The position numbers and the translations under genes were made by a program. DNA of 37,342 nt from a virus. Under the pieces are notes generated by a model. It had not been told where the DNA came from. It did no database searches and saw only the letters and a list, made by a program, of their open reading frames with translations. Each line of letters begins with the position of its first letter. Within the stretch, counting starts at the first letter, position 1. Shown here in pieces: positions 5,193 to 13,978 of this stretch. The stretch spans positions 1 to 37,342 of the IMG/VR virus record IMGVR_UViG_3300017971_000516; one strand, written 5' to 3'.

Positions 5193-7247
5193 ATGCGAAG
5201 TGCTGAAGAGCTGACCAATTCGTTTACCGCAGAGAACCTTGCCGAAGGTATTGAGGAGAAAGACCTCAATACTATTGGCTCTAAGATTGTCGAACTCGTA
5301 GATGAAGACATCCAGTCCCGTGAGGAGTGGGAAGAGCAGCATGACGAGTGGATGAAACTCGCTGCTCAGGTAATGGAGAGTAAGGACTTTCCTTGGCCTA
5401 ACGCTTCTAACATCAAGTACCCTCTACTGTCTACAGCAGCTCTCCAGTTCCATGCGAGGGCTTATCCTGCACTCCTGAACGATGGGAATCTTGTAAAGAC
5501 CCAGATTACAGGCAAGCGTACTCAGGACAAGATTGATCGCTCAAAGCGGGTTGAAGCTCACATGAGCTACCAACTCCTTCACGAGATGAAGGACTGGCAG
5601 GAAGGTATGGACAGGCTGCTTTATATCCTGCCTATTACCGGACTGGTATACAAGAAGGTTTACTTTGATCCAGACACCAAGCGTAACGTATCAGATGTGG
5701 TACTTGCTCGTGACCTGATCATCAACTACAATGCTACCTCTTTTGAGAGGGCTACCCTAACTCATCGCATGTACAAAGATGCAAATGAGATGTATGAGCT
5801 TCAGAAGGGTGGGTTCTATCGTGACATCGACCTCGGGGAACCAGGGCCTAAGAAGCATGAGGGGGTTGTTGACGATATTGTAGGTCTTCAGGAGACAGAC
5901 CGCACGGAGGATGCGGTATACGAAATCTACGAGTGCCACACCTTCTACGACCTTGATGGTGATGGGTACAAAGAACCTGTTATTATTACGGTTGATTCTG
6001 AGAGCGAGAAGGTACTTCGTATCTCATTGCGTAGCGAACCCGATGCGGAAGAAGTCAAAGAAGATGGAACAATTATTAGGATTTCTCCTACTGAGTACTT
6101 TGTTGCTTACAAGTTTCTTCCGAACCCTGACAGTGCCATTTATGCTCTCGGTTTTGGTTCTCTTCTTGGGCCTATTAATAAAGGGGTCAATACAACTTTA
6201 AACCAGCTCATTGATGCTGGTACGCTGAGTAACCTGCAAGGTGGGTTCCTCGCTAAAGGCGTTAGGGTACGCGGAGGTAAGCTCCGCTTCTCTCCTGGTG
6301 AGTGGAAGACAGTTCAAACTACAGGCGAAGATCTACGCAAGGGTGTATTCCCGATGCCTACTCGTGAGCCTTCAGCAGTCCTGTTTAACCTGCTGGGAAT
6401 GCTCGTAGAAGCTGGCGAGCGTCTATCGTCTGTTAAAGATATTATGGTTGGTGAGAATCCTGGACAGAACCAACCTTATGCCACTACTGCTGCCGTACTG
6501 GAGCAGGGCATGAAAGTGTTTGTCGGTATCTACAAGCGTATTTACCGAGCACTGGGCCAAGAGTTTAAGATGCTGTATCGTTTAAATGGCATCTATCTCA
6601 ATGAGCTTGACTATTTCGACCTTGTTGATTACGACCCTGCTGTAGAGGAAGCGCTAGGTGGTACAATGGGTCAGGTCAAGATTGGCCTACCAGACTATAG
6701 AACAAAAGGTCTGGATATTATCCCAGCAGCAGATCCGAATATTCTGACTCAGGCGCAGGCTATTATGCGCGCTAATTCCCTACTTCAGAAAGTCGCTGCT
6801 GGTCTGCCTCTAAATATCACAGAGGTTACTAGAGCTGTGCTTGAAGCGGAAGAGCACGAGAACATCGAGGCTCTGATGACACAAACACCTCCTCCACCTA
6901 ATCCAGAGTACGAGCTGGAAGTTGCTAAGCAGCAGCATAAACAGCAGATGGATATGATTGAGGTCAGATTACGTGCTGCCGAGATTGAAGCCGCTAACAT
7001 GAAGGACATCTCACAGGCAATCAAGAACCTTGCCTCTGCTGAGAACCTTGAGAATAAAACAGAGATTGCGACTGCTGATCAGGTCATGAAAGAGCTGATG
7101 GGCAAACAGGATTCAGTGCAGAAAGAGTTATCGGCTATTCAGCAGATAGCTCAGATGCAACTGACCGGAGGGAGCCAGCAAGCTCCTGAACAAGCTCCGC
7201 AGGGAGCACCACAACTACCACCACAAGAAGGTGAATTACCAGTATGA
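5193..7247 (+). CDS. Portal protein
   Basis: This 684-residue protein is the dodecameric DNA gate at the capsid vertex. The N-terminal part contains REEWEEQHDEWMKLAAQVME and a WPNASNIKYPLL segment typical of large podovirus portals, perhaps of P22 type. The C terminus is a long charged helix (EYELEVAKQQHKQQMDMIEV) followed by a Gln/Pro/Ala-rich tail, which could form a barrel-like extension. It lies directly after TerL and before scaffold and coat, as usual. The stop overlaps the next start by four bases. Confidence 0.9.
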   Translation: MRSAEELTNSFTAENLAEGIEEKDLNTIGSKIVELVDEDIQSREEWEEQHDEWMKLAAQVMESKDFPWPNASNIKYPLLSTAALQFHARAYPALLNDGNLVKTQITGKRTQDKIDRSKRVEAHMSYQLLHEMKDWQEGMDRLLYILPITGLVYKKVYFDPDTKRNVSDVVLARDLIINYNATSFERATLTHRMYKDANEMYELQKGGFYRDIDLGEPGPKKHEGVVDDIVGLQETDRTEDAVYEIYECHTFYDLDGDGYKEPVIITVDSESEKVLRISLRSEPDAEEVKEDGTIIRISPTEYFVAYKFLPNPDSAIYALGFGSLLGPINKGVNTTLNQLIDAGTLSNLQGGFLAKGVRVRGGKLRFSPGEWKTVQTTGEDLRKGVFPMPTREPSAVLFNLLGMLVEAGERLSSVKDIMVGENPGQNQPYATTAAVLEQGMKVFVGIYKRIYRALGQEFKMLYRLNGIYLNELDYFDLVDYDPAVEEALGGTMGQVKIGLPDYRTKGLDIIPAADPNILTQAQAIMRANSLLQKVAAGLPLNITEVTRAVLEAEEHENIEALMTQTPPPPNPEYELEVAKQQHKQQMDMIEVRLRAAEIEAANMKDISQAIKNLASAENLENKTEIATADQVMKELMGKQDSVQKELSAIQQIAQMQLTGGSQQAPEQAPQGAPQLPPQEGELPV

Positions 7248-7561
7248 TCATTGAACAACTGTCCGATAAGCTACGTGACAGTGCCGATGAGCTACTAAGG
7301 GAAACTCCTCAAGGCGAACGTATTACATGGTTACAACACCCATTGACACAAGCCTTGTTGAAGACGCTAAATGCGGATTACCTAGATTATCACAATGGAT
7401 GGGAGAACGGTTCGTTCACAACAGAGTCCATTGAAGGCACAGCACAAGCTAATGCAGAAGCATTAGGCTCAGTCAAGGCGATTTCACTCACTATTGGCTG
7501 GATAGAAGATGTACCATCTCCACAAGAGGAGTTAGACGATGATAAGACCCACGGGGCATAA
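7244..7561 (+). CDS. Hypothetical protein, 105 residues
   Basis: Starts MIIEQLSDKLRDSADELLRE with an ATGA overlap on the portal stop. It is acidic and helical, with a middle segment LNADYLDYHNGWENGSFTTE, and ends DDDKTHGA. No hydrophobic membrane segment or metal motif is visible. Its last 23 bases overlap the GroES-like gene. Small proteins at this position between portal and scaffold are frequently of unknown function. A role in head assembly is only inferred from the neighbours. Confidence 0.7.
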   Translation: MIIEQLSDKLRDSADELLRETPQGERITWLQHPLTQALLKTLNADYLDYHNGWENGSFTTESIEGTAQANAEALGSVKAISLTIGWIEDVPSPQEELDDDKTHGA

Positions 7562-7943
7562 GATTCTTGTATTAGCAGATCCTGTACAGAAACAAACTGA
7601 AGCAGGTATCATACTACAGGAAGACGAGAAGCTACAACGATCAGGCGTACAGCGAGGACTACTTCTTGCTAATGGGCCTAACGCTTGGAAGGCTTTTCGG
7701 GAATACAACGAAAACGGCAAAGAGATCAACGGTAATCCTTGGGCACAACCAGGAGACTATGTTCTTTTTGCGAGGTTCGCAGGGCGCTTCGTAGAAGATC
7801 CTTTCGATCCTAGACCAGAGACAGAAAGCCATTACATGATCATGAACGATGACGATGTGCTGGCAGTTCTGACAAGCGGTAAACAGAGTCTTCCGCAGAA
7901 TCAAGACCGAGATGATGTAGTATCTAAGAGGATTAAAGTATGA
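7539..7943 (+). CDS. GroES-like co-chaperonin (Cpn10 family)
   Basis: This 134-residue protein matches the layout of Cpn10. It has an N-terminal strand IRPTGHKILVLADPV, then TEAGIILQEDEKLQRSGVQR where the mobile loop lies, then a GDYVLFARFAG strand, and a C-terminal MIMNDDDVLAVL. The last two correspond to the GDxVLF and DDILA elements of GroES. Phage Cpn10 proteins, such as T4 gp31, cap host GroEL so that the coat protein can fold, and the gene's place three genes before the coat fits. It carries an extra C-terminal tail of about 25 residues. The family is recognised by pattern; function is inferred. Confidence 0.7.
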   Translation: MIRPTGHKILVLADPVQKQTEAGIILQEDEKLQRSGVQRGLLLANGPNAWKAFREYNENGKEINGNPWAQPGDYVLFARFAGRFVEDPFDPRPETESHYMIMNDDDVLAVLTSGKQSLPQNQDRDDVVSKRIKV

Positions 7944-8851
7944 ATACTTTTGTTGCAGAGTATAGCGACAACCCACCTAAAGAAGAGGAAACTCCAAAGG
8001 TGGTGAATGAAGGCACTCCAATCCCAAATGAAACTCCGACAGAGGAAGTTAATCCAGTAGAAGCCAAGGCACGTGAGGGTGGCTGGGTTCCGCAGGACGA
8101 ATGGGAAGGTGATCCGGCTGATTGGGTAGACGCTAAGGAATTTAATTTCCGTGGCGAGTTGTTTGAGAAGATTAAATCTCAAAGTAAGTATACTAAACAG
8201 CAGGAGAAGGAATTAGAGCAGCTTAAGAAAGCGATTCAGGCTCTAGGGGAAATGAACAAGCAGATCAGTGAGAAAGAGTACGAACGTGCTGTTAAAACAC
8301 TGAAGAAGCAGAAGGCTATCGCTCTCGAAGACGACGACCATGAGATGGTTGTTGAAATCGACGAGAAGATGGGTGAACTTAAAGAGGCTCGTAAAGCTAC
8401 CGAAGAAGGTGAAAGCGAACTCTTTAGCGAAACCCAAGACCCTGCTACTGCACCTACGACTCCTCCAGTAATTATGGACTGGATGGAAGACCCTAAGAAT
8501 AGCTGGTATCATAATGACCTGGCTATGAGTGGGGCTGCTGATAGGTTCTTTGATAAGTATGTCAATGAGCGCGCTAATGGTGACATCAAGTCGTTTGACG
8601 ATTGGGATGGTGCTATTAAGTACGCAGAACAGCAGGTACGACAAACATTCCCCCAGAACTTCTCTAACCCACGTAGGGATCAAGCTGCTGTAGCCTCACC
8701 AAGTGGTAGGGTTTCAGGAGCAACCAAAAAGTCCAAGATGTCAGTATCAGACCTGAATGATGAACAAAAGGCAGTAATGAAAACCTTTGTTGCACAGGGC
8801 GTAATGACACAGGATGAGTATTTAGAGCAGCTCGAACAGATCGGCGGTTAA
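7940..8851 (+). CDS. Scaffolding-like protein
   Basis: This 303-residue acidic protein has a disordered Pro/Glu/Thr-rich N terminus, a GGWVPQDEWEGDPADW motif seen in several podovirus scaffold-position proteins, and a coiled-coil at about residues 70-155 with many Lys/Glu heptads. The C terminus is helical (DEQKAVMKTFVAQGVMTQDE). Position between portal and coat, high charge and helices are the hallmarks of a capsid scaffold. An ATGA overlap couples it to the GroES-like gene. No protease is evident nearby. Confidence 0.7.
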   Translation: MNTFVAEYSDNPPKEEETPKVVNEGTPIPNETPTEEVNPVEAKAREGGWVPQDEWEGDPADWVDAKEFNFRGELFEKIKSQSKYTKQQEKELEQLKKAIQALGEMNKQISEKEYERAVKTLKKQKAIALEDDDHEMVVEIDEKMGELKEARKATEEGESELFSETQDPATAPTTPPVIMDWMEDPKNSWYHNDLAMSGAADRFFDKYVNERANGDIKSFDDWDGAIKYAEQQVRQTFPQNFSNPRRDQAAVASPSGRVSGATKKSKMSVSDLNDEQKAVMKTFVAQGVMTQDEYLEQLEQIGG

Positions 8852-8865
8852 CAGGAGATAAGTAA

Positions 8866-9360
8866 ATGGCAACACCTAGAAAAGCAGGACAGGCTCGTAA
8901 AAGTGGGCCACAGGAGCACCAGGATCGCGTAGAAGGCACTGAGGCTCGTCCACGTAAACGTACACCAGTATCAGGACAGCGTGATATTCTCACAGTGATG
9001 GGTAAGAACCCTGAGTTTGAATATCGCTGGGTTAGTGACAAGGATGACGCAGGGGCACGTATTTTCGTGTTCAAAGAAGCTGGGTACGAGTTCGTTGCAA
9101 TGGATGAAGTTAGCGGAATTGGTGAAAACAATGTGTATACTACCGATAATGTTGGTTCAATCGTTGCGCGACCAGATGGTTCAGGCAGGTACTTATTCCT
9201 AATGAAGATTCGTAAGGAGTGGTACGACGAAGATCAGGCAGCGAAAGCTGATCAGATCAACGAGACTGAACTTTCCATTAAACGTAAACGCGCTGCAAGC
9301 GTTGATGATGGACAGTATGGTGAAGTTAAACTTACTCGAACTCCGATTGGTAATCAGTAA
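8866..9360 (+). CDS. Hypothetical head-region protein, 164 residues
   Basis: Starts MATPRKAGQARKSGPQEHQD after an AGGAGATAAGTAA ribosome site. The first 45 residues are basic and probably disordered. The rest looks folded, with GKNPEFEYRWVSDKDDAGAR and a FKEAGYEFVAMDEVSG segment. Proteins with this pattern recur next to coat genes of marine podoviruses, without known function. It may bind nucleic acid or the inside of the capsid through its basic arm. Confidence 0.65.
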   Translation: MATPRKAGQARKSGPQEHQDRVEGTEARPRKRTPVSGQRDILTVMGKNPEFEYRWVSDKDDAGARIFVFKEAGYEFVAMDEVSGIGENNVYTTDNVGSIVARPDGSGRYLFLMKIRKEWYDEDQAAKADQINETELSIKRKRAASVDDGQYGEVKLTRTPIGNQ

Positions 9361-9419
9361 TACAAAAACTTACCGCCATGCGTCCAAACTATAACTTTTA
9401 TTAATAAGGAGATATTAGC

Positions 9420-9980
9420 ATGGCTAATGTTGATCGTCCTAACGGCTTTCGTCCGGTAGGTACTCTTAGTGGCTCGCCTTGGCAGGGTGCAGTTAGGAAG
9501 TATCCAGTGGATGCTTCAAACGCTACCGCAATCTTTGAGGGTGACGCAGTTACTCTTGAGACTGATGGTAACGTAACTCCCGCTGCTGCTGGTGGTGTTA
9601 TTCTTGGCATCTGTGTAGGTGTCGTAATTGATCGTGATGTTGCTGCTACTGAGCATCCCGGCTACCTGCCAGCAACTACCGCTGGTTATGTTCTTGTTTG
9701 TATTGCTCCTGATGCTCTGTATGAAGTTCAGGAAGACTCAGCAGGTGGCGCTCTTGATGCTGCTTCTGTAGGCGCAAACATTGATCATATCGCTGGCGCT
9801 GGTTCAGCAACTACTGGTCAGTCCGGTCATGAGATTGATAGCTCAAGCCTGACTGCTGCTGGTTCCGCTGGCTTCCGTATCGTAGGTCTGTCAGATCGTC
9901 CTGACAATGCTGTCGGTACTAACGCTAAGTGGCTGGTTCGCGTTCACGAATCTCACTTCGCTGCCGCTAACGGCATTTAA
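9420..9980 (+). CDS. Head decoration-like protein
   Basis: This 186-residue Ala/Gly/Val/Asp-rich protein starts MANVDRPNGFRPVGTLSG after a strong AAGGAGATATTAGC ribosome site. Its many beta-prone segments and a VTLETDGNVTPAAAGGVILG stretch resemble small capsid decoration or stabilisation proteins placed just before coat. The strong ribosome site suggests abundant product. No transmembrane segment is seen. A decoration role is inferred from composition, size and position. Confidence 0.6.
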   Translation: MANVDRPNGFRPVGTLSGSPWQGAVRKYPVDASNATAIFEGDAVTLETDGNVTPAAAGGVILGICVGVVIDRDVAATEHPGYLPATTAGYVLVCIAPDALYEVQEDSAGGALDAASVGANIDHIAGAGSATTGQSGHEIDSSSLTAAGSAGFRIVGLSDRPDNAVGTNAKWLVRVHESHFAAANGI

Positions 9981-10010
9981 TTAACAACCGTCTAATAGGA
10001 GGATATTAAG

Positions 10011-10913
10011 ATGGGTGTAATGGTAAGTTCGGATTTTGCCAAGCTCTTGTGGCCTGGCCTCAATTCCATCTACGGTAAGGCGTATGCTGAGCACAATACT
10101 CAGTACACTGACCTGTTCGATATGATGGGTTCAACCAAGGCTTATGAAGAAGATCTGGGCGTTTCCAGCTTCGGTCTGGCAGCTGCAAAGGGTGAGTCTA
10201 GCCCTATTGCTTACGATGAAGAGAATCAGGCGTTCCTGACTCGCTACCAGCACGTTGTATACGCTCTTGGCTTCATCATGTCTCGTGAGCTGTATGAAGA
10301 TGATCAGTACGCTACCGTTGGTCAGCGTCGTGCGAAGGCTCTTGCTTTCTCTATGCGTCAGACTAAGGAAACCGTAGCTGCTAACGTCTACAACCGCGCA
10401 TTCGACAGTTCTTATACTGGTGGTGACGGTAAAGAGATGTGTGCTACTGACCATCCTAACTGGTCTGGTGGTACTTGGTCTAATGAGCTGACTACTGCTG
10501 CTGACCTTTCAGAAGCTTCTCTGGAGCAGGCATGCATCGACATCGCTAAGTGGACAAATGATCGTGGTCTGAAGATTGCTGTTCAGCCGGAAGATCTGAT
10601 CATCCCACCTGATCTGATGTTTGAAGCAGAGCGTATTCTGGAGTCTCCATATCGTGTTGGTACTGCTAACAACGATATTAACGCTCTGAAGGGCAAGATC
10701 AAGGGTATCAAGGTAAATAACTACCTGACTGATAGCAATGCTTGGTTCCTTCGCACTAACGCTCCTGATGGACTCAAGGGCTTCCAGCGCCGTGCTATGC
10801 AGTTCGGCATTGATAACGACTTCGATACCGAGAACGCTAAGTTCAAGGCTACCGAGCGTTGTTCTTTCGGTTGGACTGATCCTCGCGGCATCTTTGGTTC
10901 GCCTGGTGCATAA
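10011..10913 (+). CDS. Major capsid protein
   Basis: This 300-residue protein starts MGVMVSSDFAKLLWPGLNSI after GGAGGATATTAAG, an excellent ribosome site. It has the size, position and style of HK97-fold coat proteins (MMGSTKAYEEDLGVSSFGLA, long helix QRRAKALAFSMRQTKETVAA, and FGIDNDFDTENAKFKATERC near the C terminus). It sits after portal, scaffold and decoration genes. A terminator-like hairpin follows immediately, as expected where coat must be made in excess of downstream tail proteins. Confidence 0.85.
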   Translation: MGVMVSSDFAKLLWPGLNSIYGKAYAEHNTQYTDLFDMMGSTKAYEEDLGVSSFGLAAAKGESSPIAYDEENQAFLTRYQHVVYALGFIMSRELYEDDQYATVGQRRAKALAFSMRQTKETVAANVYNRAFDSSYTGGDGKEMCATDHPNWSGGTWSNELTTAADLSEASLEQACIDIAKWTNDRGLKIAVQPEDLIIPPDLMFEAERILESPYRVGTANNDINALKGKIKGIKVNNYLTDSNAWFLRTNAPDGLKGFQRRAMQFGIDNDFDTENAKFKATERCSFGWTDPRGIFGSPGA

Positions 10914-10920
10914 ACTGGTT

Positions 10921-10943
10921 GGAGGGGCTAGTCCCCTCCTTCT
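10921..10943 (+). terminator. Intrinsic terminator after the major capsid gene
   Basis: GGAGGGG (10921-10927), loop CTAGT, CCCCTCC (10933-10939), then TTCTCT. The U-run is imperfect, so termination is likely partial, letting some transcripts reach the tail genes. Confidence 0.65.
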
Positions 10944-10959
10944 CTAATAGGAGGATATT

Positions 10960-11436
10960 ATGAGTTCAATGACTAAGCTCATTGGCGATGCAGGTGCTAC
11001 CTTTGAAGTTAAAGATACTGCGGGTGTTGCCTCAGTAGAGCTGGATGGTGTAGGTGTTATTAATGGTGTAGAAACTGTAACAGGTGCTACTACTTTGACT
11101 GCTGCTGACAGCGGAAAGACCATCTACATGAATGCTGCTGCTGGTGCAACAATCACACTTCCAGCGGTTGCTGCTGGACTTAACTTTAAGTTTGTTGTAG
11201 CTTCTACTTTCGCCACTTCAAACTGGGTGATTGCCTCCGCCGAAGGAGACAACATTGATGGTTCAATCGAAGTTGCAGGTGCTGTTGTAGTTGCTGGTGC
11301 TGAAGACCAGATTAACTTTGTTAACAGTGCCGAGGCTCTTGGTGATCATGTTGTTCTGCACAGCGATGGTAATCAGTGGTTTGTACATGGCATGGCTGCT
11401 CTGACTGGCGGTATTACCGCTACTGATCCAGCCTAA
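10960..11436 (+). CDS. Small Ala/Gly/Thr-rich structural protein
   Basis: This 158-residue protein starts MSSMTKLIGDAGATFEVKDT and is rich in Ala, Gly, Val and Thr with alternating beta-prone segments (SGKTIYMNAAAGATITLPAV). This beta-strand style is common in head fibres, decoration proteins and adsorption accessory proteins. It has an AGGAGGATATT ribosome site and is boxed between two terminator hairpins, which suggests expression separate from the tail genes. No family can be named with certainty. Confidence 0.6.
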   Translation: MSSMTKLIGDAGATFEVKDTAGVASVELDGVGVINGVETVTGATTLTAADSGKTIYMNAAAGATITLPAVAAGLNFKFVVASTFATSNWVIASAEGDNIDGSIEVAGAVVVAGAEDQINFVNSAEALGDHVVLHSDGNQWFVHGMAALTGGITATDPA

Positions 11437-11442
11437 TTGATT

Positions 11443-11464
11443 GGGGAGCTTGTCTCCCCTTTCA
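11443..11464 (+). terminator. Intrinsic terminator, second in the late operon
   Basis: GGGGAG (11443-11448), loop CTTGT, CTCCCC (11454-11459), followed by TTTCATCTTT. It resembles the hairpin after the capsid gene and should lower transcription into the tail genes. Confidence 0.6.
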
Positions 11465-11482
11465 TCTTTACAGGATTCTATT

Positions 11483-12064
11483 ATGGGTGGTAATGTAGTT
11501 ATTCAAGGCAAGGTAGTGGATGACCGTACCATTGTCAAGGAGATTGAAGTAGACCGCTCAGGCTCTTTAATCACAATCACTCACGAACATTCAAAAGTGC
11601 ATCAAGGTAGGTTCTTTGGTGCTCAATATTATGATTCTGCTGTAGTAAATACAGGTACGCTAGACCTACTTGTACAAACAGCAGCAGATAAATCACTCCA
11701 CACGTACATCAAACTCTTGGTTGGTGGAGATGCAACTTTCCAGTTATACGAAGGAACTACTTTTAGTGGCGCTGGTACTGCTGTCGATACAGTTAACCAC
11801 AACCGCACAAGTTCAGAAGTTTGTACCTGTACCGTAACCCATACTCCTACGGTTACAGACGTTGGTACTGAGTTATGGGAGGAGTTTATTCCTGGAGGTA
11901 CTTCCGGTGGTGGGGGTCAACATACTCCCGGCGGGATAGACTCTATCTCCGCAGAACAGTGGGTGTTTAATAACGACACAGACTACCTTCTTCGGTTAAC
12001 GAATATTGCTGGATCTACGCAACCAATGCAGATCGTTATGGCGTACTACTCAGTAGACGTTTAA
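11483..12064 (+). CDS. Virion structural protein, unknown
   Basis: This 193-residue protein starts MGGNVVIQGKVVDDRTIVKE. The ATG at 11483 is chosen because ACAGGATTCT supplies a ribosome site, and an earlier in-frame TTG lies inside the terminator hairpin. It is beta-rich, with FQLYEGTTFSGAGTAVDTV and a glycine-rich GGTSGGGGQHTPGG loop. The style matches phage proteins annotated as head or fibre components. Its place between coat and tail fibre genes is the only functional clue. Confidence 0.6.
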   Translation: MGGNVVIQGKVVDDRTIVKEIEVDRSGSLITITHEHSKVHQGRFFGAQYYDSAVVNTGTLDLLVQTAADKSLHTYIKLLVGGDATFQLYEGTTFSGAGTAVDTVNHNRTSSEVCTCTVTHTPTVTDVGTELWEEFIPGGTSGGGGQHTPGGIDSISAEQWVFNNDTDYLLRLTNIAGSTQPMQIVMAYYSVDV

Positions 12065-12089
12065 CAACTAATGAAATAGGACATTAAGC

Positions 12090-12386
12090 ATGGGATCAAC
12101 AAACGTATCAACTGGGCTACTCGCTACCAGTACTCAAGTGTTCACAGGCAGGGGTACTTTGTCTAATGTAGTATCAATATCAGACGGAACTAATGCTTCT
12201 ACTGTAGAAGTATTTGACGGTACAGACGATTCTGGTGTGCTGCTTGCTAAAGTAGTATGTCCTGCTGGTTCTCCGGTAGGCTACACAGGAGGTGCTATGC
12301 ACCTACCCGTACGCTTTACTACTGGCATGTATGTTAAGATTACAGGTACTAACGCTGGTGGTGTTATCCATTGGGGTGGTAACTAA
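12090..12386 (+). CDS. Small beta-rich structural protein
   Basis: Ninety-eight residues start MGSTNVSTGLLATSTQVFTG after ATAGGACATTAAGC. It is rich in Ser, Thr, Gly and Val with likely beta-strands (TVEVFDGTDDSGVLLAKVVC) and ends FTTGMYVKITGTNAGGVIHW followed by GGN. It looks like a small head or fibre decoration domain. Unknown family. It is followed two bases later by a zinc-finger-like protein gene. Confidence 0.55.
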   Translation: MGSTNVSTGLLATSTQVFTGRGTLSNVVSISDGTNASTVEVFDGTDDSGVLLAKVVCPAGSPVGYTGGAMHLPVRFTTGMYVKITGTNAGGVIHWGGN

Positions 12387-12388
12387 GC

Positions 12389-12733
12389 ATGAGCCATTCC
12401 CGTAATCCTGGCTTTGATGGAGGCAACCATTGGGTTGTCTGTGATGTGTGCGGGATGGACTTTCGTAGTTCAGAAGTAAAGCAGAGGTGGGATGGTGCTG
12501 TCGTCTGTGAGGCTGACTATGAAACAAGACATCAGCAGGACTATGTTAGGACACACGCTGACGTTATCGCCGCGCAAGGCCCTGTGCGCCCGCAGCCTGA
12601 AGACGTATTTACAAACGGTATCTGCCAAACTCGTAGTGCTGTAGCTGGGCAAGCTATCGCTGGTTGCGCTATTGCGGGGATGAAGGTATACACTACAATG
12701 CCAGCAGGGACATTTTCTGGGAGTGGGTTATAA
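12389..12733 (+). CDS. Zinc-ribbon-like structural-operon protein
   Basis: This 114-residue protein starts MSHSRNPGFDGGNHWVVCDV. Two cysteine clusters, CDVCG (residues about 18-22) and VVCEADYETRH (about 38-48), with a nearby tryptophan (RWDG), resemble a compact zinc-binding domain repeatedly found in phage head-tail regions. The C-terminal half, with QAIAGCAIAGMKVYTTMPAG, is more hydrophobic. No enzymatic motif is seen. It abuts the tail fibre gene with no gap. Zinc binding is inferred from cysteine spacing. Confidence 0.55.
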   Translation: MSHSRNPGFDGGNHWVVCDVCGMDFRSSEVKQRWDGAVVCEADYETRHQQDYVRTHADVIAAQGPVRPQPEDVFTNGICQTRSAVAGQAIAGCAIAGMKVYTTMPAGTFSGSGL

Positions 12734-13969
12734 ATGGCAAGTACAACTTTTGTAGACCAAAACACAGTTATTGAAGCATCTTGGCTTAACGAAGTCGATG
12801 CCGTAGTTCATGATATATTTGATGGATCTGCCTCCAAAGCAGATGCACGGACAGCACTTGATGTTTATAGTAAGGCAGAAGCGGATGCTATGGTAGATGA
12901 CCTATCAGGAGTTAGTGATGCTGCTACTGCCCGGACTAACCTCGATGTTTATTCTCAGGCAGAGACTGTAGCCCTTCACGGCAGGCGCAATGTTATTATA
13001 AATGGTGCCCTTGGTGTAAACCAAAGAGGCTTTAGTAGTCTTGCTGGAGTGCCAAATGCGACGGCTACTTACTTTGCCGATAAGTTTCTAATTTACAACG
13101 ATGACGGTGGCAGTAAGTTAAATGTAGCCAGGGATACAGATGTTCCATCTGGATACGGGTTTGCAACCAGTTTATCTGCAACTACCACGGCAACACTAAC
13201 GCCCTCTGCTGGTAACGAGCTTTCTTTTACGCAGGACATAGAAGGGTATGACTATAAGCCATTAGAAAGTGCAGGGTACTTAACAGCTTCTTTCTGGGTT
13301 AAAAGCAACAAGACAGGGACGTATTCTTTCTCACTACGAAATACGGCTAAGGATAGGTGTTATGTTGCTGAATTTACAGTGGATACTTCTGGTACTTGGG
13401 AAGAGAAGACCCTGACAATCCCTCTAGATTACTCTGGAGGAACTTGGGAGTACACAAATGGTTTAGGGTTGCGGGTAAATATCGGCTTGATGGCAAATTC
13501 AAATCTTCATGCTGCTAGTACCGATACTTGGACAACCACAAATACTCCGTATAGCACAAATCAAGCAAATCTGTATGACGCTGTAGGTAACTACTTCAAG
13601 TTCACTGGGCTACAAATAGAAGCAGGACAAGTAGAAACCCCCTTCGAGCATCGCTCTTATGGAGAGGAACTTGCTCTGTGTCAGAGGTACTATTGGAATG
13701 GGCAGTTGCCTGGCTCTGGGTTTGGCTATCAATATGGGCAGTCGGGTGTTACGGGTTCAAACTTACTCAGTGCTGGAGCAGTTACATATCCCGTTCAGAT
13801 GAGAGCAGTGCCGAGCTTATCTATTTTGACTACACCTACCTACACCAACTGTTCTCATAGTGATCTACAAGGCGCAACACTAGATGGTTTTACTCACAGG
13901 GTAACGGTCACTGCATCAGGGCAATTCAGGGTGAGTGGTGGTCTATATGAAGCAGACGCAGAATTGTAA
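12734..13969 (+). CDS. Tail fibre / receptor-binding protein
   Basis: This 411-residue protein starts MASTTFVDQNTVIEASWLNE, an N-terminal element common in podovirus fibres. Two tandem stalk motifs, ARTALDVYSKAEADAM and ARTNLDVYSQAETVAL, follow at about residues 37-84. NVIINGALGVNQRGFSS and FTGLQIEAGQVETPFEHRSY mark the carbohydrate-binding-like fold shared by many fibre proteins. The remainder is beta-rich. It should contact the host receptor. A probable fibre accessory gene follows directly. Confidence 0.75.
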   Translation: MASTTFVDQNTVIEASWLNEVDAVVHDIFDGSASKADARTALDVYSKAEADAMVDDLSGVSDAATARTNLDVYSQAETVALHGRRNVIINGALGVNQRGFSSLAGVPNATATYFADKFLIYNDDGGSKLNVARDTDVPSGYGFATSLSATTTATLTPSAGNELSFTQDIEGYDYKPLESAGYLTASFWVKSNKTGTYSFSLRNTAKDRCYVAEFTVDTSGTWEEKTLTIPLDYSGGTWEYTNGLGLRVNIGLMANSNLHAASTDTWTTTNTPYSTNQANLYDAVGNYFKFTGLQIEAGQVETPFEHRSYGEELALCQRYYWNGQLPGSGFGYQYGQSGVTGSNLLSAGAVTYPVQMRAVPSLSILTTPTYTNCSHSDLQGATLDGFTHRVTVTASGQFRVSGGLYEADAEL

Positions 13970-13978
13970 GGAATAGTT

